A DNA stretch of 64,000 nt from Actinomucor elegans (taxonomy: Eukaryota > Mucoromycota > Mucoromycetes > Mucorales > Mucoraceae), in NCBI GenBank assembly GCA_026027325.1, contig JAMSLZ010000025.1:1-64000 (forward strand). The letters run 5' to 3'. The position numbers and the translations under genes were made by a program. Position 1 is the stretch's first letter, and each line of letters begins with the position of its first letter. The notes beneath the pieces are model-generated. The model ran no database searches, had not been told where the DNA came from, and saw nothing but the letters and a program-made list of their open reading frames with translations. This document shows, one piece after another, positions 1-12,522 of this stretch.

Positions 1-72
1 AACCCTAACCCTAACCCTAACCCTAACCCTAACCCTAACCCTAACCCTAACCCTAACCCTAACCCTAACCCT
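1..72. repeat. telomere repeat array (CCCTAA)n
   Basis: Twelve uninterrupted copies of CCCTAA open the window; the first change is CCCTGACCCTAA just after position 72. This is the C-rich strand of a TTAGGG telomere, so position 1 lies at or very near a chromosome end with the chromosome body to the right. Confidence 0.95.
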
Positions 73-708
73 GACCCTAATCCTTAATCTTTACCCTGAT
101 CCTATGCCTATCCTTATTCTATTTAATATTAACTTTAGCTTAACGTTAACCTAGTCCTAATCGTATGTTCTAATTATAATTCTATTCCTAACTCTCAGCT
201 AATCCTAACCTATTCTAATTCTAGCCCTTAATCTCATTGTAACCCTAATCTTAATATAATCCTGTTCCTACTATTATGCCTAACTCTCTTCTTTTTTTTT
301 TTTTTTTTTTTTTCTAATCCTTTATATCTCTAATCCTAATGTTCAATTAACTTTGTTTCTGTCCTAATCCTATTTCCTAGTCCTTATGTTTAATCCTAAT
401 TCTTATTTATCCATATCCTAAGCTTATTTCAATCCCTCATATTATTCATAAGCTTACTTTTACTCTCCATCAATAATATTATATTATTAATATTATTAAT
501 TTCCTATCTCTGTATTTTTTTTTATTTACTCTAACTTACTCTTATTCTCTTTATATTTCTGATTTAAACCTATATATATCTTATCTCTAATTCTATCATA
601 TTCTATTCTTATTCCTAATCTTTATATTAAGTTTATTCTTATTCCTAATCTTATCCTTCCTTTTACTTTCTTCATATTCCTATTTTTAATTCTAATTCTA
701 ATCCTTCT
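73..708. repeat. degenerate telomere-like subtelomeric tract
   Basis: T-rich DNA made of diverged CCTAAT, CCTAAC, ATCCTA and TTCTAA units, with a T-run near 291-313. It looks like decayed telomere repeat. No coding region or RNA gene is seen. Confidence 0.7.
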
Positions 709-995
709 GAGGAACAAACTACTCCACTACAGTGTATCATAGATTTTCACAACCCCAGAAAATCAAGATACAACACCCACAGTCCAGAAGGTTGCACTTT
801 GCTTACCTTCACACGTCAGACTCCCTCACTGACCATTTTTTACATTTAGTGATATAGTAACTTTTATAATGATACAATAAAATATTATTATGAAAAATTT
901 TAAATTGATATAAAAAACACAAGATTTATATTTTATGATATGTTTTATATATCTTTAGAATTATTAAAATATAGTAAAGATAATAACTGTTCCTC
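709..995. repeat. direct repeat A, copy 1
   Basis: A 287-bp unit starting GAGGAACAAACTACTCC and ending AACTGTTCCTC, so its outermost 8 bases (GAGGAACA/TGTTCCTC) are inverted repeats. It recurs almost identically at 2308-2595; the only difference I see is one extra A. The pair could be LTR-like ends of a non-autonomous element or two copies of a small inverted-repeat transposon. Confidence 0.75.
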
Positions 996-2307
996 TTATA
1001 TTGCTTGTTACATTACTTTTATCTTTATTTCTGATTTAGGGGTATCTTAAATAATAAAAGAATAAATATATAAATAAAAAAGATAAATAATTATATTTAT
1101 TATTCTTTTTAATTATTGAAATATTTAGTGTTTCTGTGTTTTAAGTTTTGTGTAAATTAAACCTACAAACTTTAATATAATGGATTAATTCAAGAAATAA
1201 AAATATATTATATTAACATTTAATTATGATTTTGTTTTTATACTCTGCTCTAAAATAAAATGTTAACATATATATATATAATTAAAACTTTTGTTTTTGA
1301 AATGGATGTTCTTGAAAAAATAATAAACATTATAAAGGTCCTATATGAATAGAAGTCTCAGATGTAAAAAAATGCAAAACTTTTTTTATATCTAGAAATA
1401 ATAAAATATTTAATCAGAATGATTAATTTATTTTGATATTTCATGTGAGACTTCAAATAGGATTAATCCCATTTTAAATTTGGATCTTTAAACGTCAAAA
1501 TCAATAATGTGATATATTATATTATAAGATCTATATTTTGTTTAATTTTCATTAATAGTAAAATAAATGGACATATAAAACAATAACAGATGAATATATA
1601 TTTTATATCATATTTAAAAATCAAGAAGGCATAGTTGAAGGTATTTATAAAAAAGACAATATATGTTCTTTTATATCAAATACGAAATATTTTACATAAT
1701 ATATTATTTTCTGTTGTTTTTATATCTTTAAACATTTAGATATAACTTTTATTTTATTTTGAAAAATAAGGAAATAATATGCCACTTATTTAATGATAAT
1801 AATGATTACACAACATTCTTACTATAACATAAATTATTAATTAAAACAAAGAGACACATTCGATGCTTTTTAAATATTTAAAACATTCTTATTATCTCAA
1901 AAAATCATTCATCTTAACTAGTAAATTTATATTATATTGGCTTTCATCAAATTATTTCATTAAATATATTAATAGACCCTTTTAAATATATATATAAATT
2001 CAATTTTTATTTCTTTTTTAATTTTTGAAATTTATAAGTTTGTGTAACAATAACATTGTGCCCACAAACATAAATTGTTTTAATGAAATAAAAATATAAA
2101 AATACATAGATTTTTAAATTATTTTTATTCTTTTAAATTATAAATTGTTCTTCGTTCATCACAATTTGTGAACTTTTTATATTTTCTATTTCTTAAAACA
2201 ATTTAGATTTATTATATTTGTGTAACACAAATATTTATAAATCGTCACATTTCTTATTTTCTATTGATTTAATCAGAGATTAAATACTTCTGATCTGAAG
2301 TTCAGAA
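996..2307. other. AT-rich spacer between the two A repeats
   Basis: About 1.3 kb of extremely AT-rich DNA with no open frame of useful length and no recognisable motif. If the A repeats are LTR-like, this is the coding-free interior of a non-autonomous (LARD/TRIM-like) element; otherwise it is subtelomeric filler. Confidence 0.4.
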
Positions 2308-2595
2308 GAGGAACAAACTACTCCACTACAGTGTATCATAGATTTTCACAACCCCAGAAAATCAAGATACAACACCCACAGTCCAGAAGGTTGCACTTTG
2401 CTTACCTTCACACGTCAGACTCCCTCACTGACCATTTTTTACATTTAGTGATATAGTAACTTTTATAATGATACAATAAAATATTATTATGAAAAATTTT
2501 AAATTGATATAAAAAAACACAAGATTTATATTTTATGATATGTTTTATATATCTTTAGAATTATTAAAATATAGTAAAGATAATAACTGTTCCTC
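2308..2595. repeat. direct repeat A, copy 2
   Basis: Same orientation as 709-995 and nearly identical over 288 bp, including the GAGGAACA/TGTTCCTC ends. A third, diverged and truncated copy lies at 15343-15470. Confidence 0.75.
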
Positions 2596-3959
2596 TCTCT
2601 TGATCTTATTTCTATCTTTGTTTAATCCTAACCTTGATCTTATCTTATCCTAATTTATCTATAAATTTTGCTCCTTTTTCCTATCTCTAATCTTAACTTA
2701 TCCTTAATCATATTCTTATCTCTATCCATGGCTCTGTTTTAACCGTATATTTGGTCTTAATTTTCACCCTATATCTTAATACTGACTCTTTTCTTGATTC
2801 CATTCCTAATATTAAGTTTAATGTTAACCTTATCATATTCATATTTATAATCCTGTGCTTGATTCTTGCTCTATGTTGTGTTTGCACAGTGAAATAATAA
2901 AGAAGACTAAAAAGAGTACTTTTTGTGACTGTGCTTTATTAACAAAGATGAGTATAAAGATGAATATCCTATAACTATGTCTAAACTAGACCTATTTATA
3001 CTAATCGTCTATCTAAGTGTGGTAAAGAGGATTTAAGAAGATGTTATGTTATAGGTCTATGTTCTAGATATATATCCATCTGATACATGAATCTTAAACA
3101 TATCAACTCGTAAGTGCTTCCGTAAAGATGAGATTGATAATGAATAAGTTATTATTCATACAATAGTCTCTATTCTATAACACTCTAACATGATTTTGTC
3201 TTAATCCTAATTATATTCATAATTCTAATTTTAATATTAACCCTATCTTATCTTTAACTTTGTTCTTAATCTATTCTTTCATTTGAATCTTATTATTTCT
3301 TATCCTGATCTAGTCTAATTTTAATTCAAATCCTAATCTTGATCATATCCCTTGTTCTCATCATGACCTTTATCCTATATTTTATCTTAATTTTCTATCC
3401 CTTATTTTTTATTACCCTAATATCGTTCCTTTACATAGTCCTAATTTATCTCTATCCTTATCCCTCATGTTACTATGTGAATCCTAACTTATCTCATATC
3501 TTAATATTAACGCTGCTCTTAAATCTTAATCCTTATTGTACTTTTTGTTTTTATCCCTGTTTCTAATATTAATTAAGCTTTTATACTATATTCTTGTTCT
3601 TCAATTTATACCTAATCCTATTCTTTTTTTTTTTTTTCTATATTGTGCTCCTGGCTTGTTTTTGTTATTATTAATTTTTCCTGTTATATTCTTATATAAA
3701 TATTAACATTGATTTTACTTCTAATCCTATGCTGTTTTTATGTCTATCCCATTTATTGTCCTTCATTTTAATTTTTATCATTAATCCTAATTCTATCTCT
3801 AGTTTTAACCATATTATTAATCGTAATCCTATCCATATCTATTTTTTTTTATTTTATTTTTTAATCTTAATTATATTCTAATCCATTCTTATCTCTAACT
3901 ATATTTTTTCGTATATTTCTTAATTTATCCCTAATTTTTATTTTATTTTTTTATTTTTT
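2596..3959. repeat. degenerate T-rich subtelomeric tract
   Basis: Resembles 73-708: many CCTAAT, ATCTTA and TCCTAA words on a T-rich background. It is interrupted only by the solo LTR at 2874-3182. Apparent frames such as 3339-3566 are low-complexity Leu/Ile/Tyr/Phe strings and are not credible genes. Confidence 0.6.
2874..3182 (+). mobile_element. solo LTR, family LTR4
   Basis: A 309-bp TG...CA unit beginning TGTTGTGTTTGCACAG and ending TTCTATAACA. It is flanked by the 5-bp duplication CTCTA (2869-2873 and 3183-3187). The duplication with no internal domain shows LTR-LTR recombination after insertion. Other copies lie reversed at 12523-12831 (full), 12388-12522 (partial) and 14683-14946 (diverged). 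Confidence 0.85.
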
Positions 3960-4237
3960 CACTATGGCGAAAATATTGTGTGCTACCCATAATATTATGT
4001 GGTAAAACGACGATTTTATTATCATTTACCTACTAATACTATAGATTTACCTACTAATAATAATCTGCGAACCAATGAAATTAGAGCAATTATTTTCTAT
4101 GGCTGCGCAATTAACAGTGCTTTGCTCATTTATTAGTGGTTACTCCTAATATTAGTGGAAAGCAGACAATAATGTTATGGGTTTAGTCAATATTATAACA
4201 TAAATTGACAATAAGAAAGAAAAGCCTGAACTCCATT

Positions 4238-4435
4238 TTATTTGCAAACAATTTTTATGTATTCTTGTCTTTTGCCGATGAAAGCCAAATCTTGCAAACT
4301 TCTTATAAATGAGTACATGAAATTCTGATGCTTGTACGCAACAACATAATCCTCGTTTATTTTATTTACTAAAATGAACTCTGCTTTTCGTTTCAACGAT
4401 CTTTTATGTAAATTCCTAGAAACGTTTAATTTCAA
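4238..4435 (-). CDS. small unassigned open frame within CACTA-1
   Basis: A 65-residue basic open frame in the left non-coding part of CACTA-1, downstream of the transposase. I recognise no domain, and no equivalent is evident in CACTA-2, so it may be chance. It is listed because it is the only frame of reasonable composition between 3960 and 5573. Confidence 0.15.
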   Translation of the reverse strand: MKLNVSRNLHKRSLKRKAEFILVNKINEDYVVAYKHQNFMYSFIRSLQDLAFIGKRQEYIKIVCK

Positions 4436-4712
4436 CGTTTGTCAAAAATAATGTTGAACAATTGTCTTTCAAATGCGTTTATTATTCGTTGAAAAGTCTC
4501 TTATACAGGTCAGGTTGCAAAAAATTCTCTTGTAAATTACTCTTTTGGAAACAAGAACGAATCGCTAGTTCCATTTAATAAGCTGAGCACTTTCATTGCC
4601 GTGATTTAGCCTTTGGCTAATAGCTGTGTATTTAAAATGCTGAATGACATTAAGAATGAGCTGCCATTAAGTGTCTAATTTACTCAATTTTATGTTTAGT
4701 AAAATTATAGAA

Positions 4713-4840
4713 TAAAGAAAGAAAGAAAGAAAAAAAGAAAATACATTGCGTTAAAAAAAAAGAAATACATTGCGTAAAAAAAAGAAATATATTGCGTAAA
4801 AAAAGAGATAAATTATTGTGTAAAAAAAAAAATAGGTCAA
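4713..4840 (+). repeat. short A-rich minisatellite
   Basis: GAAA repeats followed by about four imperfect copies of a roughly 25-bp unit built on AAATACATTGCGTAAAAAAA. It lies in the left non-coding arm of CACTA-1. Nothing else is recognised in 4436-5573 apart from AT-rich sequence. Confidence 0.7.
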
Positions 4841-5573
4841 GTAGCGATTATTAATTGCCAGTAATCTTAGTCATTATTGCTAGGCGGTTATTTAACTAGA
4901 TGATTTATTGTCAAAATCATATATCCACTTCTCAAACTACAAAAAAACGCGTTCGTTTTTGGACTTTCGAGTAATTGATGATTATGATAGAATTCTTAAT
5001 GACGATCGAAAGCTTCAAAAACATGCACGTTTTTTTAGGTGCTAGAAAACTACAATCGATGAACATTTTTGCTGTCTGTTGGAAAATTAATCCGCATTGC
5101 TTGATAATAAACTAATTTTACTATAAAGATAAACAAGAGCATTAATCATATTTTACATTTGGTTTTAAAGATTAACTGGAGCAACTAAATAGTCAATTAA
5201 CATTATTGAATGATGAATATAGAACTGTATAACTTGGGTTATCCTGGTTCTATATTTCTGATATTATGAAATAATTTCTTAAACATCAGGGAAATGGGTT
5301 AAATTTTTGATTAAGAAATGTTTTTACATTCTGTTGCAAGATTGCTAATACCTTTCTCTCGAATTAATAACATGATATATAAAAACGAGTTAAATTATCT
5401 ATAGTTTATATCTACTACAGAAAGTGTAAATACCTATTTTACTTTTGCTATATTATGATGAAGTCCTTTTGGAGGGAAGCTTTATATTATTTTCGGTGGT
5501 TTAAATACATAATCAATTCAGAGAACAATTTTATTTCAAAATAAAACGCTTTTTGCTCTTGTCTTCATGCTAT

Positions 5574-8546
5574 TTACAAACGACTTAATATGCCAGCATT
5601 TTGCTCTAGATCTTGTTTAAATATATGATGAGAGATGATCTTGAACTCTTTCTCATTAGATTCACTTGAACGCACAAGACCTACACTGGCAACAATATCT
5701 TCAAACCGACAGACAGCGTAACTGTGTGCACCGCTACTGTGCAGCTCAACCAAAGCAATAGTCTTGTCATATTTGGTAGTTGCATTCTTTTTCGCTAAAT
5801 CAACCAAAGCCAAATACTGTGGTCTACCATTGAATGAATGCTCGAAAAAGAAAACGATAGAACCAATGAACCAGCTTTCACGAATGGAATTATTTCGACT
5901 ATTAACAAAGGTTGGTTAATCAAAGAGGTTTTTGTTCTTGAGCTAATTACTTACTTCAAGTAGCTGGCAGTGATCATCACGTAATTGTTTCCTCGACGAT
6001 ATTCATTTATATGGCTTTTATACATGGTAGACGTATATACATTGCCATATGCCCAGGCACGACCAGCGATGGAAATACTATTCAACGAATCAATTTCAGC
6101 AATATTTACACCATTTGCTTCAGTACGGCGATAGTAATGCAATAGCGCCTTCAAAAAAGTTTGAGTGGAGACACCAAAGGGAAGAGTATCCACTGAAATA
6201 TTACTAAAGGGAGCCCATAATTGTGGATCACTAGCATCACCAGAAGGGTTATTCCTGAAAGTGGATTCGCTGTATTTTCGAGGAGTGATCAGGTCAAGCT
6301 CAGTATGAACATCCCAAGTCTGGCTGTTTATATGATTACGCGTTATGAGTCTTTCCAAGATATTACCAGCGTTTGCGCCAGCATCAACCTTTGACTTGAT
6401 GAGCTTTTTGTATTTTCCGATGCTTCTTTCCATTGATCGGGCGGAATATGCTCTCAACACACCTTGTTGTTTGATCATATAGACTATATGCGAAAGGTAG
6501 TGTTGAACAGGCTTGAATACACCGGAATGAATACGCTTTGCCTTGATTTCTGCCAACAAAAATTCTTGCCATTCTTTGATATATCTTTGGAAAGTATGTA
6601 AGTAAACTAGATTTATGAGTACAAAAAAAATATATTTACCTTTCCATCAGAATAAGGTCTTCAATAGAAAGTTCCCATTTAAGAGCCAATGCGACAGCTT
6701 TTGTCAGATGAATCAATGGTTTCTTAGCGGATTCTTGAATCAATTCAGGAACGAACAAGGTGGGAATCATATATAAGAAAATATCAATCCAGTCAACAGC
6801 ACGTTTGCCACCACTCTTGATAATTGGATCTTCCCATTTGGATGAAAAGGATGTCGGTACAGTGGCTCTAGAAGCTTCAACAAGTTTACCAATTTTGATG
6901 AGCGATAATTTTGGAATATAGAAAGTATACGGCCATTCATCAGCAGACTTCAATCGGGCATCACTCAATTCATCTTCATTGGGCTTATATCGAGTTTTTC
7001 TTGCTGCATTGTACTCTTTACCCATGTCGACTGTCAGCATATTGAATACGTGTTGAGCGATACCTTGTCCGAGAAGATGCATTTCGTCTAAACCAAAAAA
7101 AGTAGCGCCAGTAAAACTGGGAAGTATTGCAAATGGTGTTGCAGACTTGATACTGTAGCTCTATGAGGTAAAAAGAAAAAGAAATGTTAAAAACTTGTAA
7201 AGATTAATGCTGATTATAGTACTTACATTCGCTGCATCTGGGGAAATGAAATCGTTTCTGCTTCTGATCTCATTGTCGATCGTTAAAAAACAATTATGAT
7301 AATCATGACGTTCAGCTTGGACACGACAAATACGGCAACCAAACGTAGCCATATGACCAATATGATTTGCAAGCTCAGCTGCAGCAGGAAGATCACCAGT
7401 AGCCATCACCAAGTTGACTTTAGCTTGACAAACAATTACACCATCCTTTTGTACAAGCATGCCTTTGGTAGACAGAGCATGAAACTCATCAATAATAGGC
7501 TTTAAAAAGGTATGCATGTACTTTGGGTAGTTTGGACCTGGCAAGATCGCCAATTGAAGCATGTATTCGTCTTGGTAGCGGTATTCTGGGGGAATGTTCA
7601 TATTCAAGAGATGGATGATTGTTAACTTGTCCCCTTTATGATTCTTGCTAGTACAGAAACCATCGACAAAAAGAACCATTGCGACATCATCTTCACCGGA
7701 AAACAGAATGCTATTATCCTTAAAGTACTTGTATGCTGCACCATCAAAGTAATCTTTATATTCACCGTCAGTTGATTTATAGTTGTAGCGGTATTTCATC
7801 AAGTCTCTTGTCTTTGCATTCGCAAGCATTTGAGCGACTTGTTCACCAATAGGAAGCATCTTCATAGAGCGACGAGGTTTACCATGATCATCAAAGCGAT
7901 TTTCTTTACAAGCAGGGTTTTTACATTGAATAGTCTCTATATCTTCCTTTTCAAACAGCATGCAACCATTGACGCAGACATCATGAAAATGACATTGAAT
8001 ATTGGTTTTTGCTTTAAGAGTACGATCCAAGGTATCAGGGAACATGAGAGTGGATGGTAGGTAACCTATATATAATGGGAATAAAAGCTGATAAGTACTT
8101 TTTTTTTAACTCTATTTGAATAGATACATACCCAATCCATCGGTTTTACGGCTCTCTTCATTGTTTTTGATTATGGTACGCATTAGATAGACAAGTTCTC
8201 TTTGAGCCTCTCGAGGAATACCATACGTGTCGCAAATATCTCTCAATTGGATGCTATTTAATTCCGTATTGGTGAAAAGGTTTTGATCCGAGGATTTGAC
8301 GTTGTAAGCAATTGGAGTAGGCTCTATTTCAAACAAGGTATATTGTTAAATTAAAAGCTTTAGTAATATATCTGTTAACTCACCTTGGACAGGAATGCTA
8401 GCTTCTTGCGTTTGGACGACCCTTTGTTTTCTATGATCACGATTATGGCTATAGTGATTACTCCTAGCTTTAACAGTTTTGAATGGCCTCAAACAAGTAG
8501 CGCAAGTATATTTATATGGTGTAGCAGAAGAGGAAACTTTGCCCAT
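5574..8546 (-). CDS. CACTA transposase, tnp2 family (6 exons)
   Basis: Exons on the minus strand: 8546-8384, 8323-8132, 8065-7227, 7160-6640, 6584-5955, 5898-5574. Together they give 889 codons with introns of 55-75 bp and continuous phase. Exon 1 encodes a C2H2 finger (Cys15, Cys18, His31, His38; C-x2-C-x12-H-x6-H), likely for binding the element ends. Exon 3 carries the tnp2 signature (LPGPN-P, then FLKPIIDEF, then GHMATFGCRIC) seen in plant and fungal CACTA transposases, which cut and paste by DDE chemistry. Exon boundaries match CACTA-2 exon for exon; exons 4 and 6 have identical lengths (521 and 325). No stop or frameshift is seen, so it may be functional. It is divergent from the partner gene at 8952. 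Confidence 0.85.
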
Positions 8547-8951
8547 TTAAAGATAAGTAAAAACAAGTAAATATATCGAATTAATGAATAGCGGTTTTGT
8601 TGTTTAGAAAAAGCAGGTCTTAAATACGTTTGCTTGGTCTACAATTGACAGAGTTCTCAATGGTAATTCATTGTTTTAGGCTGTTGAATCCTTTGAACTA
8701 ATCAGCTTTTCATATTACTCAGCCTTCCAGATTATTCAGATATCGAATACATTTTAATGGATCCTTATGATTTCTAATCAAGCTAATTCCTTTCCAAGTC
8801 AGTCATACCTGTCAGTAAGCTTACTTTCCAGAAAGCTCTTTGGACATTAGTAAGGATTACTAATGGATAAATGGTAAAGTACGCTTATAAAACAGTTAAA
8901 TAGCTCAAATCATTCAATCACTTTTCTTTATAATATATTTACTTTATAGCT
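8547..8951. promoter_or_regulatory. bidirectional promoter region of CACTA-1
   Basis: A 405-bp interval between the divergent start codons of transposase and partner gene. A TATA-like CTTATAAAAC near 8883 and TATAATATATTT near 8930 sit upstream of the partner gene. The same divergent layout occurs in CACTA-2 (57583-58119), which supports a shared control region. Exact start sites cannot be set from sequence. Confidence 0.5.
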
Positions 8952-10034
8952 ATGTCAAACAACAACAACAATAATTGGAGCGTCTACTTTGAGAAGATTG
9001 AACAAGAAATCTTAATCAACCGTCGTTTAATTCAAGATTTGATCCAAATATTAGCACCTCTATTTCCTCGAGAAGCTTCGAGGGTTTCATCTAACGAAGA
9101 AATTGAACAAGCACTTGACGATGGTACAATCATATCTGAAGCATGTTACTACATTCAGTTTTATTAACCTCTTAGCTTGTCATATATAGCTGAACGAGAA
9201 GCAATTGCAAATGCTTTGAATCCTAATTTACGTAGTAAACGGTCAATCCCAAAAGTGCTAGAAGAAGCAAAAGTGCGTTATCAACAAAAGGCAACCAAGA
9301 CAAATGTCACCCCTTCTGCACCATTAAGGTTATATGCCCTCTTGAAACACCTCAAGTATATAAAAGGCCAACAAAATGAACTGACCGATGATGATGTTCA
9401 ACCGCAATACAATACGTTGAAATACTTGGCAAGAGATGTCTTGAAAGACATGGAAAGGGCAAATATAAATATTGTTGGTAAAACTTGGAGTGAAATTGGC
9501 GAAGAGGATACCAGCATTCAAGAACGTTATGCTTTGCTTTTAGAGAAACGTGCTTTAGATGTGGGCTTGCATCTGCATCTCTGTGTAGAGATGTGGGCTG
9601 CCAAGTTACTTTTATCTGAAGCACTCAAAAACAAGAAGACTGTACGTACCAGAAGTAATTCTGCTGAAGAAGGTGAAAGTCAACAAAATCAAGAATCTGT
9701 TGAAGACAATGAGATTGAATCGTTCTTCAGGTTAGATGCTTTTTTATTTCTGTTTTTATATCTTTATTAATATGCTTGTTATGCAAATAGTGTGGATAAT
9801 CAGCATATCCTTGTTGATCGTCTAGCTACTTCTGTTGCTCCAGTTGGTCTTGCATCTCCAATTGCTAGCTTGTTGGATCTACATTCTGCTCGCTCATCAA
9901 CGAAAAGAAAAGCCATTACGGTTCAACCTGACGTTGGTGAAGATGAGGAGGCTGGATCTGACAATCGTTCCAAAGAAGCGGATTCCAATAAGCGTAAACC
10001 ACGCTCTAAGAAAAATACAAAAAAAACGAAATAA
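8952..10034 (+). CDS. CACTA partner protein (TnpA-like role inferred), 3 exons
   Basis: Exons 8952-9123, 9190-9730, 9791-10034; 318 residues with phases matching CACTA-2. The N-terminus has Asn-rich MSNNNNNN then a Leu/Ile-rich stretch that could form a short coiled coil. The middle has a block conserved with CACTA-2 (DTSIQERY, then a His-Leu-Cys..Glu-Met-Trp stretch, then Ala-Lys-Leu-Leu). The C-terminus is very basic (KRKPRSKKNTKKTK), like a nuclear localisation or DNA-contact tail. I recognise no named domain. In plant CACTA elements a second protein binds the sub-terminal repeats; that role is inferred here from position only. Confidence 0.75.
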
Positions 10035-11337
10035 ATATAGACGTTTTTTTATTGGTTTAAGTAGCTGACGTAGCATTTTTCTGCGGCTTTTCAGTATTAA
10101 GAAAAACTTTTTTACACCAATCTTGAGTTTCTTTCTTTTTTTTCGTTTGCTAAATTGGCACATTAAACGTAAGGTTTCTTGACATTTGTCACTCTTATTG
10201 CGCACAACACTTTAACTGAAGCTTCTGTATAATAGGAATTAACCTCAATGTCAGCTTGTAATTGTGTTTTTTTTTCCAAGCTTTCGAATATTTCCCTCGT
10301 TCTTAATGTCGTAATTATCTATAAATACGTCGTCATTCATACTGCTTATATTCTTATACTGACTTGTATTCTTAAATACTTATACCACTTCAGTAATACT
10401 TATAGCCAGTAATGCCATATAGCTTTTGAACCTTTACTATTAGTTTTAAAGCTAATAACCATTAAGTAAGTGCAATGATTACTAATCCATTAATTTCTTT
10501 GTATATTAATCTAATACTGTTATAATAGATTTAGTTGTGTATATATACAAGACGAAGACTATTAAAACTGTAGCCCAGTGAATTATAATTGATTGTGTCT
10601 GATATAGTGTTGGTAAGTCTGTAGCAATAGCGAGTTTCATTCAAGAATCTAATCATTACTTACTTTAGGAAAAGATGATTAAAATATGCTATTATACAAG
10701 CGTGGGCCATTCTTCTAAAGGTTAGTTCAAATATACTCTTAAAATATTGTTTCATCAACGATAACTGACATTATTTATACAGTTATTTGCTTAATTCATT
10801 TACCTGTTACTTGCCAGTGGGACATAAATTCTTTTATACTTGTATGACAATAAGGTAAGTTAAATACTGTTCGTGTGTGATAGAAAGCTGGTTATTGTAT
10901 ATTCAGCTATTGAAGGCTAGTGTGTATTAGAGTAATATCTGTTGAAGTTATATATTATATAAATAAAAAAAATAGCAATTAAATTATTATCTGAATAACC
11001 AAAATGACTATAATATTATTAGTAGTGTATTGTGAATATATGATAGAAAACTAATAATAATATTGATTATAAATCATCAATATGGAGGGATTAATCCATA
11101 CTATTATTGACTGGAAACCACTACTATTATACAATTTACCCATAATAATATTGAAGGAAAACCCTTAATATTATAGTATTTACCCATAATATTATCGAAT
11201 AAGAGTCACTAATATTATCAACCGCCGAAAAAACACTGCCTAGAAATTGACAATAATTATTAGCAGAACTATAGTCGATTTTACCCCTAATATTATCAAC
11301 TTTTGGGCAAAAAACCGACAATATTTTCGCCATAGTG
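10035..11337. other. right non-coding arm of CACTA-1
   Basis: AT-rich DNA downstream of the partner gene. From about 11020 to 11330 it holds many TAATATTAT-type words in both orientations, ending in the terminal inverted repeat. No gene is seen. Confidence 0.6.
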
Positions 11338-12387
11338 TTTATTTTTTTTTTATTAACTATCTCCTTAGTTTTCTTGTTTATCTTATCTTTTTTCTTTGTT
11401 TTTATTTTAATTATCTTCTTAGTACTAATCTTAAATCATTTTTTTTATTATCATTCTATCCTAAATCTATCTATGTTCTAATCATGCTTCAAACATTATC
11501 TCCATTCATAATCCTTACTTATAATCTTAATGTCTTGAATTTATGCCTGTTTCTTTTTTAACTTTTTTCTTTTTTTTTTTATTGTCTTTCTGTTTCTCGG
11601 TCTAATCAATTATCTAACATTTATTTTTTATTCTAATCTATTTCATATTCTATTCCTAATGAGCAACGTTAAAAATAAAAAAAATAAAAATTAGTTTTTA
11701 AATTAAATAGTGTTTTTTGTAATTATAATTTTTTTTGCTATAACACTTTTTTATTGTAATTTTTGAAAGTTTGGTAATTAACGTAAAAATAAGAAATTGC
11801 AATAATTATGCAAAACTTATAAAGATTAAACTTTTATATTACTTTTCAATACAATTAAACTTTTTTTTTCATAATATTTCACACCAGTTCGAAACCCTGT
11901 TGTGCGACAATTTTTTTCTTTTAAAATTGATTAAAAAGCACGTCGTAAGTTATTTCTGTAACTTACAACTACAATATACTAATAAACGTGACTCATACTC
12001 TTATCACTATAATTTTTCTTATTTTTTTTTACTTTATGTCTATTTTTTTCTTAATTCTATTCTTGTTCCTATTTCTGATTGCGTTCCTATTGAGGATTGT
12101 TCTAATATTCTAAAATTTTAAAAATAATAATAAGGTGAAATATCTCATGGTAATCAATATTTCATAATTTTTTTTTCTTCCAAAAAATTAATTAAAAAAA
12201 GCATGACTAAGTTTTTTGTAACTTAATCATAGGGAGGATAAATATAATAATTTTATTGTTTTTTAATTCCAAAAATTAACATTAAATCCAAATGTATATA
12301 TAATTTCATATTTACAGAATCATTCCTCATTCTAATAATAATATTATTCCTGATCTTCTTCCTTATTTATTTTTTTTATTCTATATT
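11338..12387. other. T-rich subtelomeric DNA, no gene recognised
   Basis: Resumes the CCTAAT/TTCTAA style of 2596-3959 after the CACTA-1 insertion. Open frames here (11247-11561, 11771-12121) are low-complexity Phe/Leu/Ile/Asn strings and are not supported as genes. Confidence 0.5.
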
Positions 12388-12522
12388 TGTTATAGAATAG
12401 AGATTATTGTATGAGTAATAACTTATCCTTTAATATTCTCATCTCTACGGAAGCACTCATGAGTTGATATGTTTAAGATTCATGTCTCAGATGGATATAT
12501 ATCTAGAACATAGACCTGTAAC
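12388..12522 (-). mobile_element. LTR4 fragment in tandem with a full copy
   Basis: The first 135 bp as read on the plus strand (TGTTATAGAATAGAG to AGACCTGTAAC) of a reversed LTR4, followed directly by a complete reversed LTR4 starting again with TGTTATAGAATAGAG at 12523. It is a partial tandem duplication or one LTR inserted in another. Confidence 0.75.

Larger units (their letters stand above)
3960..11337. mobile_element. CACTA (EnSpm) DNA transposon, CACTA-1, complete
   Basis: Perfect terminal inverted repeats of about 20 bp: CACTATGGCGAAAATATTGT at the left and its reverse complement ending CCATAGTG at 11337. The flanks are TTT on each side, consistent with a 3-bp target duplication but weak in T-rich DNA. 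The 7.4-kb interior carries a tnp2-type transposase on the minus strand and a divergent partner gene. Both end regions (about 3960-4200 and 11020-11337) contain repeated TAATATTAT/ATAATATTA words, the sub-terminal repeats typical of CACTA elements. CACTA-2 (54631-61917) is a relative in the opposite orientation. Confidence 0.9.

Noticed and set aside
3339..3566. Open frame rich in Leu, Ile, Tyr and Phe in the subtelomeric tract
   Set aside because: It is a translation of degenerate T-rich repeat with no start context, no domain and no homologous frame elsewhere in the window.
5574..8546. Reading the CACTA-1 transposase as several independent genes
   Set aside because: Six open blocks join in continuous phase through GT-AG introns, and CACTA-2 has the same blocks in the same order with two exon lengths identical.
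11247..12121. Several plus-strand frames that could suggest membrane proteins
   Set aside because: Composition follows the T-rich background; hydrophobicity is an effect of T-rich codons.
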